Below, in pieces: positions 1-9,161 of a stretch of DNA of 47,429 nt. The position numbers and the translations under genes are program-made. This DNA is from an uncultured Eubacteriales bacterium (GTDB lineage: Bacteria > Bacillota > Clostridia > Christensenellales > Aristaeellaceae). Below the pieces are notes generated by a model, which was not told where the DNA came from, made no database searches, and saw only the letters and a program-made list of their open reading frames with translations. The stretch covers positions 1 through 47,429 of the forward strand of contig CACWXY010000024.1 in assembly GCA_902764915.1 (NCBI GenBank), given 5' to 3'. Positions within the stretch are counted from its first letter, which is position 1. Every line of letters starts with the position of its first letter.

Positions 1-746
1 GATGAGTGGGTCAAGAAGATTCAGCCGCATTATCCTGCCGGGAAACGCGGCCGCCCGCCACGTGGGATAGAGGTTATGCTCCGCATGTACCTGCTGCAGC
101 TCTGGTTCAATCTCTCTGACGCAGGTCTGGAAGATGCCATCTATGATAGCTATGCTTTCCAACGCTTCATTGGCATCAACTTTCTGGAGGAACAGGTGTC
201 TGATGCCACTACCCTTCTGAAGTTCAGACATCTGCTGGAAAAGCATAATCTGGGAAAGGCATGGTTTGATGATATTAACGCACAACTGGACAGAGCCGGG
301 CTGATGATGCATGGCGGAACGATCGTGGATGCTACTATCATTCACTCAACGCCTTCTACGAAGAACAGGACGGGCGAGCGGGATCCGGAGATGCACTAGA
401 CCAAGAAGGGAAATCAATGGTACCATGGGATGAAGGTGCATATAGGTGTAGATGCAGGTACCGTACCATAGAAGGAACGGCGGCCAATGTAAGTGATGTC
501 AGCATGACTTCCAAGCTGGTGCGGAAAGATGATGAGGTGGTTTATGGCAATTCAGGATACCTGGGTGCCCAGAAACGGGAAGAGATTCAGAACGACAAAC
601 ACCTGAAGGATATAGACTACAGGATGTGTCTACGGCCTTCGCAGCTGAAAACCACCGGCAAGAATTTTGATGGATTCTGCTGGGATCGTTGGATCGAACA
701 CCGCAAGTCTTCTGTCCGCTGCAAGGTAGAGCATGCACATGTTTGA
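1..746 (+). pseudogene. IS5-family transposase remnant, 5' end outside window
   Basis: The translation matches the IS5-group DDE transposase: a DATII segment with the first Asp, a DPEMH-TKKGNQWYHGMK block, a GYLGAQKREE block and a final KVEH segment. It is broken in several ways. The expected Gln codon after DPEMH is TAG at 397-399. The frame then shifts near 460, continuing in the frame of 417-746. The second catalytic Asp (normally in a DxGY block) reads Asn in YGNSGYLGA. The C-terminal block that normally follows VEHAF is missing, the reading ending at 746. The left end lies outside the window, and no right inverted repeat was recognised. It cannot encode an active enzyme. Confidence 0.88.
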
Positions 747-1159
747 TATGTCTCTGTTTTTTGTGCATGATTACAACCGCGTGAGAAAAGATTTGCAGAA
801 AATCACCATTTCACCAAATGTAAGGGACATACTGCAGATGAATATAGAGCCTGTCATCGAATTACTGGGTCCCAGACCAACGGAAGAGAAACTGATGCAC
901 GTGCGTATGAGCTTGTGCAAGGGTATGCTGCAGATAAGCGATGATCTGAGTCAAAGCCTGTATTTCTCGGTCTATCCGCAAGAAAAAAAAATACGTGGAT
1001 TTTCTGAAAAATGATGGGAAGGATATGGAATATGGGCTGGATGAGAATGAGAAGGAAGTAGAGAAGCCCTATCGGCGCCAGACTCAGAAAGTAAGTTGCA
1101 ATGATCCCTGTCCCTGCGGATCCGGGAAGAAATATAAGAACTGCTGCATGAATAAGTGA
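733..1159 (+). pseudogene. SEC-C zinc-motif protein, frameshifted
   Basis: An ORF from ATG 733 reads to a stop at 1012-1014. The other frame continues it directly, from [15 protein letters not shown] to a C-terminal SEC-C motif ([16 protein letters not shown]) and a stop at 1157-1159. The junction is a run of nine A (983-991); eight A would give one frame of about 140 residues. SEC-C motifs bind one zinc ion and occur at the tails of SecA and many small proteins. The N-terminal part (IEPVIELLGPRPTEEKL) is not a family I can name. The gene abuts the broken transposase, so its true 5' end may be lost. It may be a real mutation, a sequencing error or slippage. Confidence 0.7.
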
Positions 1160-1183
1160 GAAGGCGGGGGCATCCCCGCCTTC
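1160..1183. terminator. Hairpin terminator between convergent genes
   Basis: A perfect 10-bp stem (GAAGGCGGGG / CCCCGCCTTC) with a GCAT loop starts right after the SEC-C stop and lies between convergent genes. The flanking T-runs are poor on both sides, so it may act in either direction but not strongly. Confidence 0.6.
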
Positions 1184-1198
1184 CTTGCATGTGTGCTG

Positions 1199-2029
1199 TT
1201 ATAATGAGATGGTTTCGCCGGGAGCAACCGTATGCTGCTTTCCCTGATCATCCTTAAAACAGACGCTAAGGGCGGATGGATTGTGGATGAGGGAATGGGA
1301 AAAGCTTTTCTGTACACGGCGGCAGGCATCCACATAGTCGTAAAGCTGAAGATTGGTGCAGTACCATACATCCGGGTGTCCGCCGGCTGTCAGACAGAAG
1401 TCTTCCATGCGCTGCCAGTTGTCATGTGCTTCGAACTCATAACTGTGTCCCCAGAGATAGAACAGCTGCGGCCTGTCAGAACGGGTGGTTACAAATGTAT
1501 TCCAGAGCGCAAACAGTTCCGGGTCATCATGATGGCAGGTAGGCTGCAGACGCAGAAAATCTCTGGGAATGTCAAAGCTGTGCGTGGAATGAACACCTCT
1601 TGCATAAACAAGTCCGCATGCGCGCAGGGTTTCTACTGTTTCATCGTCAAACTGCCCGTAGGCATAGGCTGCGCCACGGATGATGCGGCCAAAGAGTGCT
1701 TCCAAGCGCCGTCTGTCCTCGGAAAACTCATAAAGCCTGTCGGCCGGGGAAAGGTCAGTGGGATGGGCATGACAGAGTCCGTGCACGGCTACTTCGTGAT
1801 GAGCATGGGTGCCATAGAGGGAAAGCGCGCCTTTTTCGGAGAGCCTCCGATGGACCTGGCCCTCAGGGAATACGGTGCCCTCCGGGGAAAAACAGCCGCT
1901 GTTGAGGTTGAATGTGGCAAGAATACCGCTCCGGTCCAGTATGTCCATAAGTCGGATGTCCTGTTCTACACCATCGTCATAGGAGAGAGTGAGTGCCTTC
2001 ATGCGGTGTTCTGGAAACATAAAGATCAT
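1199..2029 (-). CDS. NodB-type polysaccharide deacetylase family protein
   Basis: A 276-residue carbohydrate esterase 4-like protein. The N-terminal LSYDDG is the metal-binding Asp motif (usually TFDDG), and VHGLCHAHPTDLS carries the paired His ligands. A later GVHSTHSFDIP region fits the substrate-groove motif. No signal peptide is seen, so it probably acts inside the cell or on a soluble glycan. The substrate is unknown. The start ATG overlaps the aroQ stop as ATGA, with AGGA six bases upstream, so translation is likely coupled. It is the last gene of a four-gene operon with aroQ, aroE and a transglutaminase-like gene. Family assignment is firm; role is not. Confidence 0.85.
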   Translation of the reverse strand: MIFMFPEHRMKALTLSYDDGVEQDIRLMDILDRSGILATFNLNSGCFSPEGTVFPEGQVHRRLSEKGALSLYGTHAHHEVAVHGLCHAHPTDLSPADRLYEFSEDRRRLEALFGRIIRGAAYAYGQFDDETVETLRACGLVYARGVHSTHSFDIPRDFLRLQPTCHHDDPELFALWNTFVTTRSDRPQLFYLWGHSYEFEAHDNWQRMEDFCLTAGGHPDVWYCTNLQLYDYVDACRRVQKSFSHSLIHNPSALSVCFKDDQGKQHTVAPGETISL

Positions 2030-2466
2030 GCGGGATCCTCCTTTACAAGCGCTGTCAGTGCCAGGGAATAGCCGAGAAATCCAAGACCGACGATCTGTCC
2101 TCGACAGGCACTGGCCGTCATGGAAACATGCCGGAAGCTTTCACGGGCGTGGATATTGGACATATGCACCTCAATGGTGGGAATCGGCACAGAGGCGATA
2201 GCGTCGTGCAGGGCCACAGAGGTATGCGTATAGCCGCCGGGGTTGAAGACAATGCCGCACAGACCGTCATGATAGGCCTGCTGTATGGCGTCGATGAGCA
2301 CGCCTTCGGTATTGGACTGTATGCAGCGTACGGTGACTCCCAGCTGCACCGCTGTCTGCCGGATATCCTCGAGAAGATCGTCATAGGTTCTTGCGCCATA
2401 GACGCCTTTTTCGCGAAGGCCGGTCAGATTGATGTTTGGACCATTGAGAATCAGATACTGTTTCAT
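2026..2466 (-). CDS. aroQ: 3-dehydroquinate dehydratase, type II
   Basis: A 146-residue type II dehydroquinase, which converts 3-dehydroquinate to 3-dehydroshikimate in the chorismate pathway. Family marks visible are NGPNINLTG at the start, the catalytic Tyr in GVYGARTYDD, NPGGYTHTSVALHD with the catalytic His, and EVHMSNIHARESFR. The chosen ATG (2466) has GGAG eight bases upstream and overlaps the aroE stop as ATGA; a GTG nine bases earlier is a weaker option. Length is normal for the family. It sits directly after aroE, so the two successive pathway steps are co-expressed. Confidence 0.96.
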   Translation of the reverse strand: MKQYLILNGPNINLTGLREKGVYGARTYDDLLEDIRQTAVQLGVTVRCIQSNTEGVLIDAIQQAYHDGLCGIVFNPGGYTHTSVALHDAIASVPIPTIEVHMSNIHARESFRHVSMTASACRGQIVGLGFLGYSLALTALVKEDPA

Positions 2467-3248
2467 GGCTTCCACTCCTTGAGGATCTGCTGTGTCATAT
2501 CCGGGGGAATCGGGATATCCTGCCAGAAGCGCTCGGCCTGTACGGCCTGGGCGACAAGCATGCCCAGTCCTGTGCAGGCCGGTACACCGTGTGCCCTGCA
2601 GAAAGCGGTAAGGCGTGTATCCGAGGGGTTGTAGATCAGATCGGCACAGCCCTGCATACGCGGCAGCATGGCTTTCAGTGCGCCTGGTGCAAGCGGACAG
2701 CCGTCTCCGTGCGGATACATGCCGACCGGTGTACAGTTGACAAGAAGACCGTCAAATACATCCGGAAGCGCGTCATAGGACAGCGCATGATCACCGGGCG
2801 TACGGGATACATAGGTGATACAGGCGGCCTGCATCTCTTCCAGTGCCACGTAAACGGCCCGGGATGCGCCGCCGGTTCCCAGGATAAAGCAGGGCATTCC
2901 CTTCGGGTCAATGCTGTGCATGCGGAGCATTTTCATGAATCCGTATACATCGGTATTGCATCCGATCCATGCGCCGTCTTTCTTTACCACTGTATTGACG
3001 GCGCCTACCCGCTCTGCCAGGGGATCCATCGCAGAGAGCAGCGGTATAATCCGCTGCTTATAGGGAATTGTGACATTCATGCCATCAATGCGGGTGAGAA
3101 GTTCCATGACATCGGTGTGGAAGGTTTCTCTGTCGATTTCCTTGAGAAAATAGGTATCCTTAAGCCCCATGAGTGAGAACAGGGTTTCATGAATCGGCAC
3201 GGAATAACTGTGGGCGAGGGTTTCCCCGATCAGCGCAAAACGTTTCAT
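2463..3248 (-). CDS. aroE: Shikimate dehydrogenase (NADP+)
   Basis: A 261-residue shikimate dehydrogenase that reduces 3-dehydroshikimate to shikimate. The N-terminal substrate domain has the SYSVPIHE and NVTIPYK motifs with the catalytic Lys, and NTDVYGF carries the catalytic Asp. The glycine-rich ILGTGGASRAV loop begins the NADP-binding fold. The C-terminal GLGMLVAQAV segment is typical. The start overlaps the preceding transglutaminase stop (ATGA) and has GAGG seven bases upstream. It forms one transcription unit with aroQ. No other shikimate genes are in the window. Confidence 0.95.
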   Translation of the reverse strand: MKRFALIGETLAHSYSVPIHETLFSLMGLKDTYFLKEIDRETFHTDVMELLTRIDGMNVTIPYKQRIIPLLSAMDPLAERVGAVNTVVKKDGAWIGCNTDVYGFMKMLRMHSIDPKGMPCFILGTGGASRAVYVALEEMQAACITYVSRTPGDHALSYDALPDVFDGLLVNCTPVGMYPHGDGCPLAPGALKAMLPRMQGCADLIYNPSDTRLTAFCRAHGVPACTGLGMLVAQAVQAERFWQDIPIPPDMTQQILKEWKP

Positions 3249-4642
3249 AAGGCAGCCTCATCCACGTCTTCATACCCGACCAGACGCACATCGTCTTGGA
3301 TCTGCTTTCCCAGAAGCGCGGGACAGTCCCCGATGCGCTCGATTTCTCCGGACTGGTTGTCATAGGGGTCATATCGGAAATGGCTCATGGACGGCGTCAG
3401 GTCGGCCATGAAAATGCGGTTGGCAGCCATGCGCATGGGGTCCAGATTCCCGAAATAGAAGGCATGACGCTCTGCGGAGCCTGCGCGCCAGGCGCTGCCG
3501 CCGAAGGACGGGTCCGCGAACAGCCATCCCCAGCCATCCAGATAGAACTGTGCCCAGTCATGGGATCCGGTGTAATCATCATCAATGCTCAAACCGCTCT
3601 GCCAGCGGGCAGGGATGCCGCTGATGCGGCAGAGAAGAATGAACAGGAGCGCCTGCAGTCCGCAGTCGCCGCGAAGGTTGAGCGCACAGTATTCACCGAT
3701 ATCATCGATGAGAAAGTACTGGCGGACAAAGGAATAGCGAACCGTCTTTGTGACAAAGCAGTAGAAGGCCCATGCCTTTTCAGCCGGGGTTTTTGCGTTT
3801 TCACCGAGTGTCTGTGCAAGACTGATCAGATAGGGTGTGAAACGGATAAAGACGCCGTCTTCGGAAAGATCTTCCGCACATGGCGGAGCTGCGTTGGGGT
3901 ACAGCGGCTGTGCAGGCGCGGGTGCATGCAGGGGATCCGCATAGAGTATGGTGTTGACATAGCTGTACTTCATGGAAAACACAGGACGTGTTTCGCAGGT
4001 GCGTTCCCAGAATGCGTCCCGGGCACTGGCGTGCGCATCCCCGAGGGTGTCAGGATCGCCGCTGAGAAGCGTGACATGGCTCTGCTGATCTGATTCCAGC
4101 GGATAGGGCAGCCAGGCGCGCCAGGTACCGGGAACAAATACATCCTCAACAGGCGCAATTTCGCTCTCCAGCGTGATTCGTCGGGCCAGCACGCCCTTGT
4201 CCCGAATGGTCCGAATGATCGGATCCAGAAAAGGACTGTCCGGGGAAACGGGAATGGAAAAGCGACGCTTCATTAGACTGTCCTTGCGGAGCGTGGCCGC
4301 AAAGCGCACATGGTAGCGCTTGACGCCTTCAAAGAAGAGAAAGTCCATCAGCCCTTCATCGTCAAGTGTGCGGAACATGTCTCGTGTAAGTGTCGGATAG
4401 TCCTTGGAAAGGGCCAGAAAAGCGCTTTCCTCGTCAAAGGGATAATCGTCCTGCATTCGGCGCAGGCGTTCCTTTTCCAGGATCAGACGCTGGCGCAGTT
4501 TTTCCGGAAGAATATCCATCTGGAGTCTTGCGTCTATGGCGCGCAGAGCGTCGGCATAGTGTCCGGCATCCTTCAGCTTTCGGATCTGTTCGGGGAGCGG
4601 CATGGAAACCGTCTGCAGGATTTCATAGCAATGCAAGAGCAT
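3245..4642 (-). CDS. Transglutaminase-like domain protein
   Basis: About 465 residues. The C-terminal half has a transglutaminase-like cysteine fold: RGDCGLQALLF supplies the Cys, SHDWAQFYLDG the His, and FADPSFG the Asp of a papain-like triad. The N-terminal part is helical and acidic, without a signal peptide or obvious membrane segment. Such domains act as peptidases or amidases as well as cross-linking enzymes; the substrate here is unknown. The start is one of two adjacent ATGs (4645, 4642) behind AGAAGGG; an ATG at 4603 (MPLPEQIRK) is possible. It heads the operon with aroE, aroQ and the deacetylase, behind an extended -10 promoter. Confidence 0.8.
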   Translation of the reverse strand: MLLHCYEILQTVSMPLPEQIRKLKDAGHYADALRAIDARLQMDILPEKLRQRLILEKERLRRMQDDYPFDEESAFLALSKDYPTLTRDMFRTLDDEGLMDFLFFEGVKRYHVRFAATLRKDSLMKRRFSIPVSPDSPFLDPIIRTIRDKGVLARRITLESEIAPVEDVFVPGTWRAWLPYPLESDQQSHVTLLSGDPDTLGDAHASARDAFWERTCETRPVFSMKYSYVNTILYADPLHAPAPAQPLYPNAAPPCAEDLSEDGVFIRFTPYLISLAQTLGENAKTPAEKAWAFYCFVTKTVRYSFVRQYFLIDDIGEYCALNLRGDCGLQALLFILLCRISGIPARWQSGLSIDDDYTGSHDWAQFYLDGWGWLFADPSFGGSAWRAGSAERHAFYFGNLDPMRMAANRIFMADLTPSMSHFRYDPYDNQSGEIERIGDCPALLGKQIQDDVRLVGYEDVDEAAL

Positions 4643-4669
4643 CATCCCTTCTCTTTTGATCTGTCCCGG

Positions 4670-4698
4670 ATTATATCACGGACGTTTTTGCATGAAAA
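4670..4698 (-). promoter_or_regulatory. Promoter of the transglutaminase-aroE-aroQ-deacetylase operon
   Basis: The minus strand reads TTTTCA, a 17-bp spacer and a perfect TATAAT (4670-4675) preceded by TGA, an extended -10. The predicted start lies about 20 bases before the first ATG. The -35 element overlaps the T-run of the recA terminator. Confidence 0.7.
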
Positions 4699-4724
4699 CA
4701 AAAACCCCGTGCAAAAGCACGGGG
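4697..4724 (-). terminator. Intrinsic terminator after recA
   Basis: On the minus strand CCCCGTGC-TTTT-GCACGGGG is followed by TTTTTGTTTT, a strong rho-independent terminator 20 bases past the recA stop. Confidence 0.92.
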
Positions 4725-4745
4725 AAAACAGCGGGGATACAAGAT

Positions 4746-5900
4746 TTACAGGGCGTCATCCATGGATTCATCCGTATCAAGGAGTCCCAGAAGATCATCT
4801 TCTTCATCCTCTACCGGCATATCGCCGTCCGGGGGTGCCATCTGTGCGGTTTCCTGCTGGGTGGAATGGAGAAGACGATCACGAACCTTGCTCTCCACTT
4901 CCTGGCACATATCGGGATGTTCGATCAGATACTTGCGAGTATTGTCGCGTCCCTGTCCGATGCGCTCATCGTTGTAGGAGAACCAGGCACCGGCCTTATG
5001 GATAATGTCATACTCGACTGCCAGATCAAGAAGCGTGCCCTCACGGCTGACGCCTTCGCCGTAGATGATATCAAACTCGGCAACACGGAAAGGCGGAGCA
5101 ACCTTGTTCTTGACGATCTTGGCCTTGGTATGGGCACCGATGACCTCGGAACCGTTCTTAATGGATTCTCCGCGGCGTACATCAATGCGGACACTGGAGT
5201 AGAACTTCAAGGCGCGTCCACCCGTGGTGACTTCCGGATTTCCGTACATGACACCGACCTTTTCACGCAGCTGGTTGATGAAGATCGCCACGCATCCGGT
5301 CTTGTTAATGATGCCGGTAAGCTTGCGCATGGCCTGTGACATAAGGCGCGCATGCAGTCCGACAACGGAATCGCCCATGGTGCCTTCCAGCTCGGTCTTG
5401 GGGACCAGTGCTGCGACGGAATCAATGACTACGACATCAATGGCGCCGGAACGTACGAGCGCTTCGGTGACTTCCAGGGCCTGCTCGCCGGTATCCGGCT
5501 GTGAAATATACAGGTCTGAAATATTCACGCCCAGTTTCTGCGCGTAGGAGGGATCCAGCGCATGCTCGGCGTCGACAAAGGCACAGAAGCCGCCGGCTTT
5601 CTGCGCCTGGGCGACAATGTGCAGTGCCACTGTGGTCTTACCGGAGGACTCCGGTCCATAGATCTCCACAATTCGTCCGCGGGGGACACCGCCGATGCCA
5701 AGTGCGGCATCCAGGGTCAGAATGCCAGTGGGAATGGCATCGATCTGCTGGTGGGCCGAATCCCCCAGTTTCATGACGGTACCCTGTCCGAACTGCTTTT
5801 CCAGAGAAGAAATGGCACGTTCGAGGGCTTTGAGCTTTTCTTCCTTTGCGGCGGTGGGGCTGACGGAAGACATATCCTTTTCGGGTTTCTTTGCTGCCAT
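4746..5900 (-). CDS. recA: Recombinase RecA
   Basis: A 384-residue RecA, the DNA-dependent ATPase that drives strand exchange and stimulates LexA self-cleavage. Walker A is GPESSGKTT and Walker B is [10 protein letters not shown]. The L1 loop region ([14 protein letters not shown]) and L2 region ([14 protein letters not shown]) are intact. The tail is strongly acidic, as usual. The ATG has GGAG nine bases upstream. Only 14 nt separate it from the upstream lacZ stop, and I see neither a terminator nor a GAAC-N4-GTTC type SOS box there, so at least part of its transcription should come through lacZ or from a promoter inside lacZ. A terminator follows it. Confidence 0.98.
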   Translation of the reverse strand: MAAKKPEKDMSSVSPTAAKEEKLKALERAISSLEKQFGQGTVMKLGDSAHQQIDAIPTGILTLDAALGIGGVPRGRIVEIYGPESSGKTTVALHIVAQAQKAGGFCAFVDAEHALDPSYAQKLGVNISDLYISQPDTGEQALEVTEALVRSGAIDVVVIDSVAALVPKTELEGTMGDSVVGLHARLMSQAMRKLTGIINKTGCVAIFINQLREKVGVMYGNPEVTTGGRALKFYSSVRIDVRRGESIKNGSEVIGAHTKAKIVKNKVAPPFRVAEFDIIYGEGVSREGTLLDLAVEYDIIHKAGAWFSYNDERIGQGRDNTRKYLIEHPDMCQEVESKVRDRLLHSTQQETAQMAPPDGDMPVEDEEDDLLGLLDTDESMDDAL

Positions 5901-5914
5901 GAGGAAACACTCCT

Positions 5915-8902
5915 TTACGCGTCAATGGGCTTGATTACAAAGGACAGGGTATAGCTGCGGCTGGAAGGATAGGTAAACTTGGGTAGTACCGGTGCTCCCC
6001 AGGAATCATCGCCGCCGACTCCCTTGCGGAAGAGCGCGATGTCCAGAACTGTGCGGCATACATGCGGCAGTTCATCCGGATGTCGCGCGGCTGCCAGCTG
6101 TTCAGGCAGATAGGGATGTGCGGTGATTTCCAGGTTTTCACCCCGGATTTCCAGGCCGCAGCCTTCATCGTCCGTAATGCGCAGCATGTCCACACCCATG
6201 CGGTTGCCGCTCTCCTGTGGGCGGATATAGGGTGTAAGGCCTTCCCGGGCATCCATGGTGTACCAGCCGAGCACGGCGCCCCGGGCACGATCCACATAGT
6301 TTTCCTCTGGTCCCATGCCGAAGTAGCTGATGCGGTGCAGGGCAGGATCCAGCAGAAAACTCAGTCCCAGGCAGGGCATATCCGGAAGATTCTGTACACC
6401 GCGCCAGGAAAGCTCCACATGCATACCGTCAGTCATGGCGGTATAGGTCAGCTGCAGATCCATGTCCGGGATAAGCTGGTTGGTATAGTTCCACTGAGCA
6501 CTGTGATCCGTCGCATGCATGAGCGCACCCTTGGAATAGCGGCTGACGGCATGCCAGATGCCCTGGCGCAGCGCGTCGCCGTTGCCGACATCATTGTCGG
6601 TAGGTGCGCGGAAGAGGGAGAGCATGGGGGCACACTCCAGCATTTCCTGCGAGAAGCGGTTGGTCAGGGAGATCAGTCCCTTGCCTTTCTCCAGCATGGC
6701 GCCATAGGTTTCGGCTTTCACGCCGAGGTTGGACCTGCCCTGGATAAAGGTGACAGGCTGCGGTTTCTGTGTGGTTTCGGGCAGTGTGCCAAATACTGTC
6801 TGGCCCACGGACAGGCAGGCGCCTTCACCGAGAGGGTGTGTCTTTTCCGTAAGAAGCCGGGCGGTGATAATAACCTCATGGTCCAGGAAAGGTATGGCAT
6901 CCAGCGCCAGATCCACATGCGCGCGGGATCCCGGGACCACCGGCGGCACCGGACAGGCACCGTTCAGGCAGGGCTTGCGGTCCACAAGTACGGTGAACGC
7001 CACACGCACATCGCAAAGCGGCGCAAACAGCCGGCGGGAGCGGATCTGGATTCCTGTGCGGTCAGGAATCAGGTCGACATCGCGGAAGACGCAGGCGACT
7101 TCCTGGGCTTTGGGGGACGGGGTGCGGTCAGAGAAAATAATACCGTTGGCGATAAAGTTCCAGTCTGTGGGACGGTCGGTAAAGTCGCCGCCGTAGGCGA
7201 GACGGGTACGGCCGTCCGGAAGCGTCATTGTCAGCCCCTGGTCAATGTAGTCCCAGATAAACCCGCCCTGATACATGGGATAGCGATCTTCCAGATCGGT
7301 ATATTCACCGATGCCGCCGCAGGAATTGCCCATGGCATGGGTATATTCGCAGTTGATGAAGGGCTTTTTCGGATCGTTCTGGAGATAGGCTTCGATATCC
7401 GCGGCCTTGCAGTACATACGGCTGAAGACATCGGTTGTATCGGGATAACGGGGATCCTGTGTCACGCCTTCATAGTGTACAAGACGGGTGGGATCCCGAT
7501 GGCGGAACATTTCAGACAGTTCATAGATATCCTTGCCGCCATAGGACTCATTGCCGCAGCTCCATAGGAGAATGCAGGCGTGATTCTTATCCCGCTCCTG
7601 CATGTTCCTGCCGCGGTAGAGAAGCAGCTTGAGCCATTCCGGACGGTCGCCGGGGACAATGTCTTCGGGATGTCCGAAGGACCAGCTCCCATGGCTTTCC
7701 AGATTGGTCTCGTCGATGACATAAAGACCGTACTCGTCACACAGACGGTAGAGCAGGGAATGATTGGGATAATGGCAGGTGCGTACGGCGTTGATGTTGA
7801 GCTTTTTCATCTGCAGGATATCCTGACGGATGACATCCTCTGTCTGCACACGGCCCAGATGGGTGTCAAACTCATGACGGTTGGCTCCGTGGAAGACAAT
7901 ACGGCGGCCGTTGAGGCACATGACCCTGTCGATCATTTCAAAAGCGCGCACGCCGACCATGGTACGGCTTGCCTCGATTTCATGCCCGTCCTCACCGGTC
8001 AGAAGCACGACCAATGTATACAGGTAAGGATCTTCGTGAGACCACAGATGCGGGCGCGGAATGGGCTGGGACAGATGCATGGTTTCCTCGGCTGGTGCGG
8101 TCACGTCAATGACTGCATGTTCCTGTGCATCCAGGAGGCAGACGCGTACATGCCCGGTGGGGCGAAGCACGGTCAGGTCCAGCTCCAGCCTGGCGCGGGT
8201 ATACAGGTCCGTAAGCGGGGTGCGCACGAACATGTCTTCCAGATGGCTTTCCCTCTCAAAGGTCAGTGTTACGGAGCGGTGAATGCCTGAAAAGCGCCAG
8301 AAATCCTGATCGCAGATCCAAGCGGCAGCAGTACGCTTAAATACGCGCAGGCACAGACGGTTCTCCCCTTCCTGGGCATAGGGCTTCAGGTCAAAGCGAT
8401 GGGGAGTAAAGGCGTCTTCGGCGTAACCGACAAAGGACCCGTTGAGAAAGACAGCCACTGCGGCCTCTGCAGCGCCAATGGTGAGAATAATCCGCGGGGA
8501 GGCCATCTCCTGTGCGGAAAAATGTACGTTGCGCACACAGGTGACGGTGGGATTGTCCTTGGCGCATTGAGGCGGAGAGAGTTCCTCGTGCCCGTCCCAG
8601 GGATACTGGACGTTTACATACTGCGGCTTATCCCATTCCGGATACTGCAGCTGGAATTCTCCGGGAATGGTGACAGGCACCAGATAGGCATCCATGGTGC
8701 TGTCGCGGAGAATGGTGTCATCTGCATTTCCGGGCGTGCTGTCAAGACTGGCTTTCCAGGTGCCGTCCAGAGAGCGTACCATGGACGAGGCGCGGGAGAA
8801 CATTTCAAGAGCGGAAGCAAAGATTTCATGATCCGAGCAGGGATCCAGTCGTCCGACAGAGCATATGCTCAGATCGGACAGGAAATCATTGGAAAAAGTC
8901 AT
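5915..8902 (-). CDS. lacZ: Beta-galactosidase, GH2 LacZ type
   Basis: A 995-residue cytoplasmic GH2 beta-galactosidase that hydrolyses lactose and related beta-galactosides. Order: N-terminal sugar-binding jelly roll, Ig-like domains, a TIM barrel, and a C-terminal Bgal small-chain domain (from roughly residue 740). The acid/base is Glu452 in GNESYGG and the nucleophile Glu519 in [10 protein letters not shown]. The frame is open another 58 codons upstream, but the ATG at 8902 has GGAGG six bases before it, and the added residues are unlike GH2. No permease or lac-type regulator lies nearby. It is divergent from pepC and followed closely by recA. Confidence 0.95.
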   Translation of the reverse strand: MTFSNDFLSDLSICSVGRLDPCSDHEIFASALEMFSRASSMVRSLDGTWKASLDSTPGNADDTILRDSTMDAYLVPVTIPGEFQLQYPEWDKPQYVNVQYPWDGHEELSPPQCAKDNPTVTCVRNVHFSAQEMASPRIILTIGAAEAAVAVFLNGSFVGYAEDAFTPHRFDLKPYAQEGENRLCLRVFKRTAAAWICDQDFWRFSGIHRSVTLTFERESHLEDMFVRTPLTDLYTRARLELDLTVLRPTGHVRVCLLDAQEHAVIDVTAPAEETMHLSQPIPRPHLWSHEDPYLYTLVVLLTGEDGHEIEASRTMVGVRAFEMIDRVMCLNGRRIVFHGANRHEFDTHLGRVQTEDVIRQDILQMKKLNINAVRTCHYPNHSLLYRLCDEYGLYVIDETNLESHGSWSFGHPEDIVPGDRPEWLKLLLYRGRNMQERDKNHACILLWSCGNESYGGKDIYELSEMFRHRDPTRLVHYEGVTQDPRYPDTTDVFSRMYCKAADIEAYLQNDPKKPFINCEYTHAMGNSCGGIGEYTDLEDRYPMYQGGFIWDYIDQGLTMTLPDGRTRLAYGGDFTDRPTDWNFIANGIIFSDRTPSPKAQEVACVFRDVDLIPDRTGIQIRSRRLFAPLCDVRVAFTVLVDRKPCLNGACPVPPVVPGSRAHVDLALDAIPFLDHEVIITARLLTEKTHPLGEGACLSVGQTVFGTLPETTQKPQPVTFIQGRSNLGVKAETYGAMLEKGKGLISLTNRFSQEMLECAPMLSLFRAPTDNDVGNGDALRQGIWHAVSRYSKGALMHATDHSAQWNYTNQLIPDMDLQLTYTAMTDGMHVELSWRGVQNLPDMPCLGLSFLLDPALHRISYFGMGPEENYVDRARGAVLGWYTMDAREGLTPYIRPQESGNRMGVDMLRITDDEGCGLEIRGENLEITAHPYLPEQLAAARHPDELPHVCRTVLDIALFRKGVGGDDSWGAPVLPKFTYPSSRSYTLSFVIKPIDA

Positions 8903-9011
8903 AGCAAACCTCCGTTGATCAGGATGCATAGAAAGGAGATACGGCCGGGTGTACAGACGCTGCCGCGTGCAGCGCGCATGTTCCCCGAAGCTTATTGGTT
9001 CTGGCATCTCA

Positions 9012-9039
9012 ATTATACATGATTTCCCGGAATTGTCAT
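9012..9039 (-). promoter_or_regulatory. Promoter of lacZ(-recA)
   Basis: Minus strand: ATGACA (-35, 9034-9039), 16-bp spacer, TATAAT (-10, 9012-9017). The leader to the lacZ ATG is about 100 nt. The 259-nt lacZ-pepC gap holds this and the divergent pepC promoter; no clear operator palindrome was seen. Confidence 0.75.
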
Positions 9040-9069
9040 CGGAAAAATCGCCGCGAAGATGGGTATGCA

Positions 9070-9098
9070 TTGCCAACCGGAAAAGTGCGCGCTACAAT
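9070..9098 (+). promoter_or_regulatory. Promoter of pepC
   Basis: TTGCCA (9070-9075), 17-bp spacer, TACAAT (9093-9098). It lies about 55 nt before the pepC ATG and is back to back with the lacZ promoter. Confidence 0.7.
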
Positions 9099-9161
9099 GC
9101 CGGATGTATACAGACACAAGCCTTGCGGCATGACCGGAGAAAGTGAAAGGAGCATTAAAGC

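Noticed and set aside
1..746. Active IS5 element
   Set aside because: Nonsense codon, frameshift, Asp-to-Asn change at a catalytic position and a missing C-terminus.
5895..5960. LexA/SOS box before recA
   Set aside because: Looked for GAAC-N4-GTTC or close variants on both strands; none found.
6062..7567. 501-codon open frame on the plus strand opposite lacZ
   Set aside because: No ribosome site or family match; it lies wholly antisense to a GH2 gene with intact catalytic residues, and long open antisense frames are expected at this GC.
8903..9076. 58-codon N-terminal extension of LacZ
   Set aside because: It spans the promoter and leader; GGAGG sits at the ATG at 8902, and the added residues are unlike GH2 proteins.
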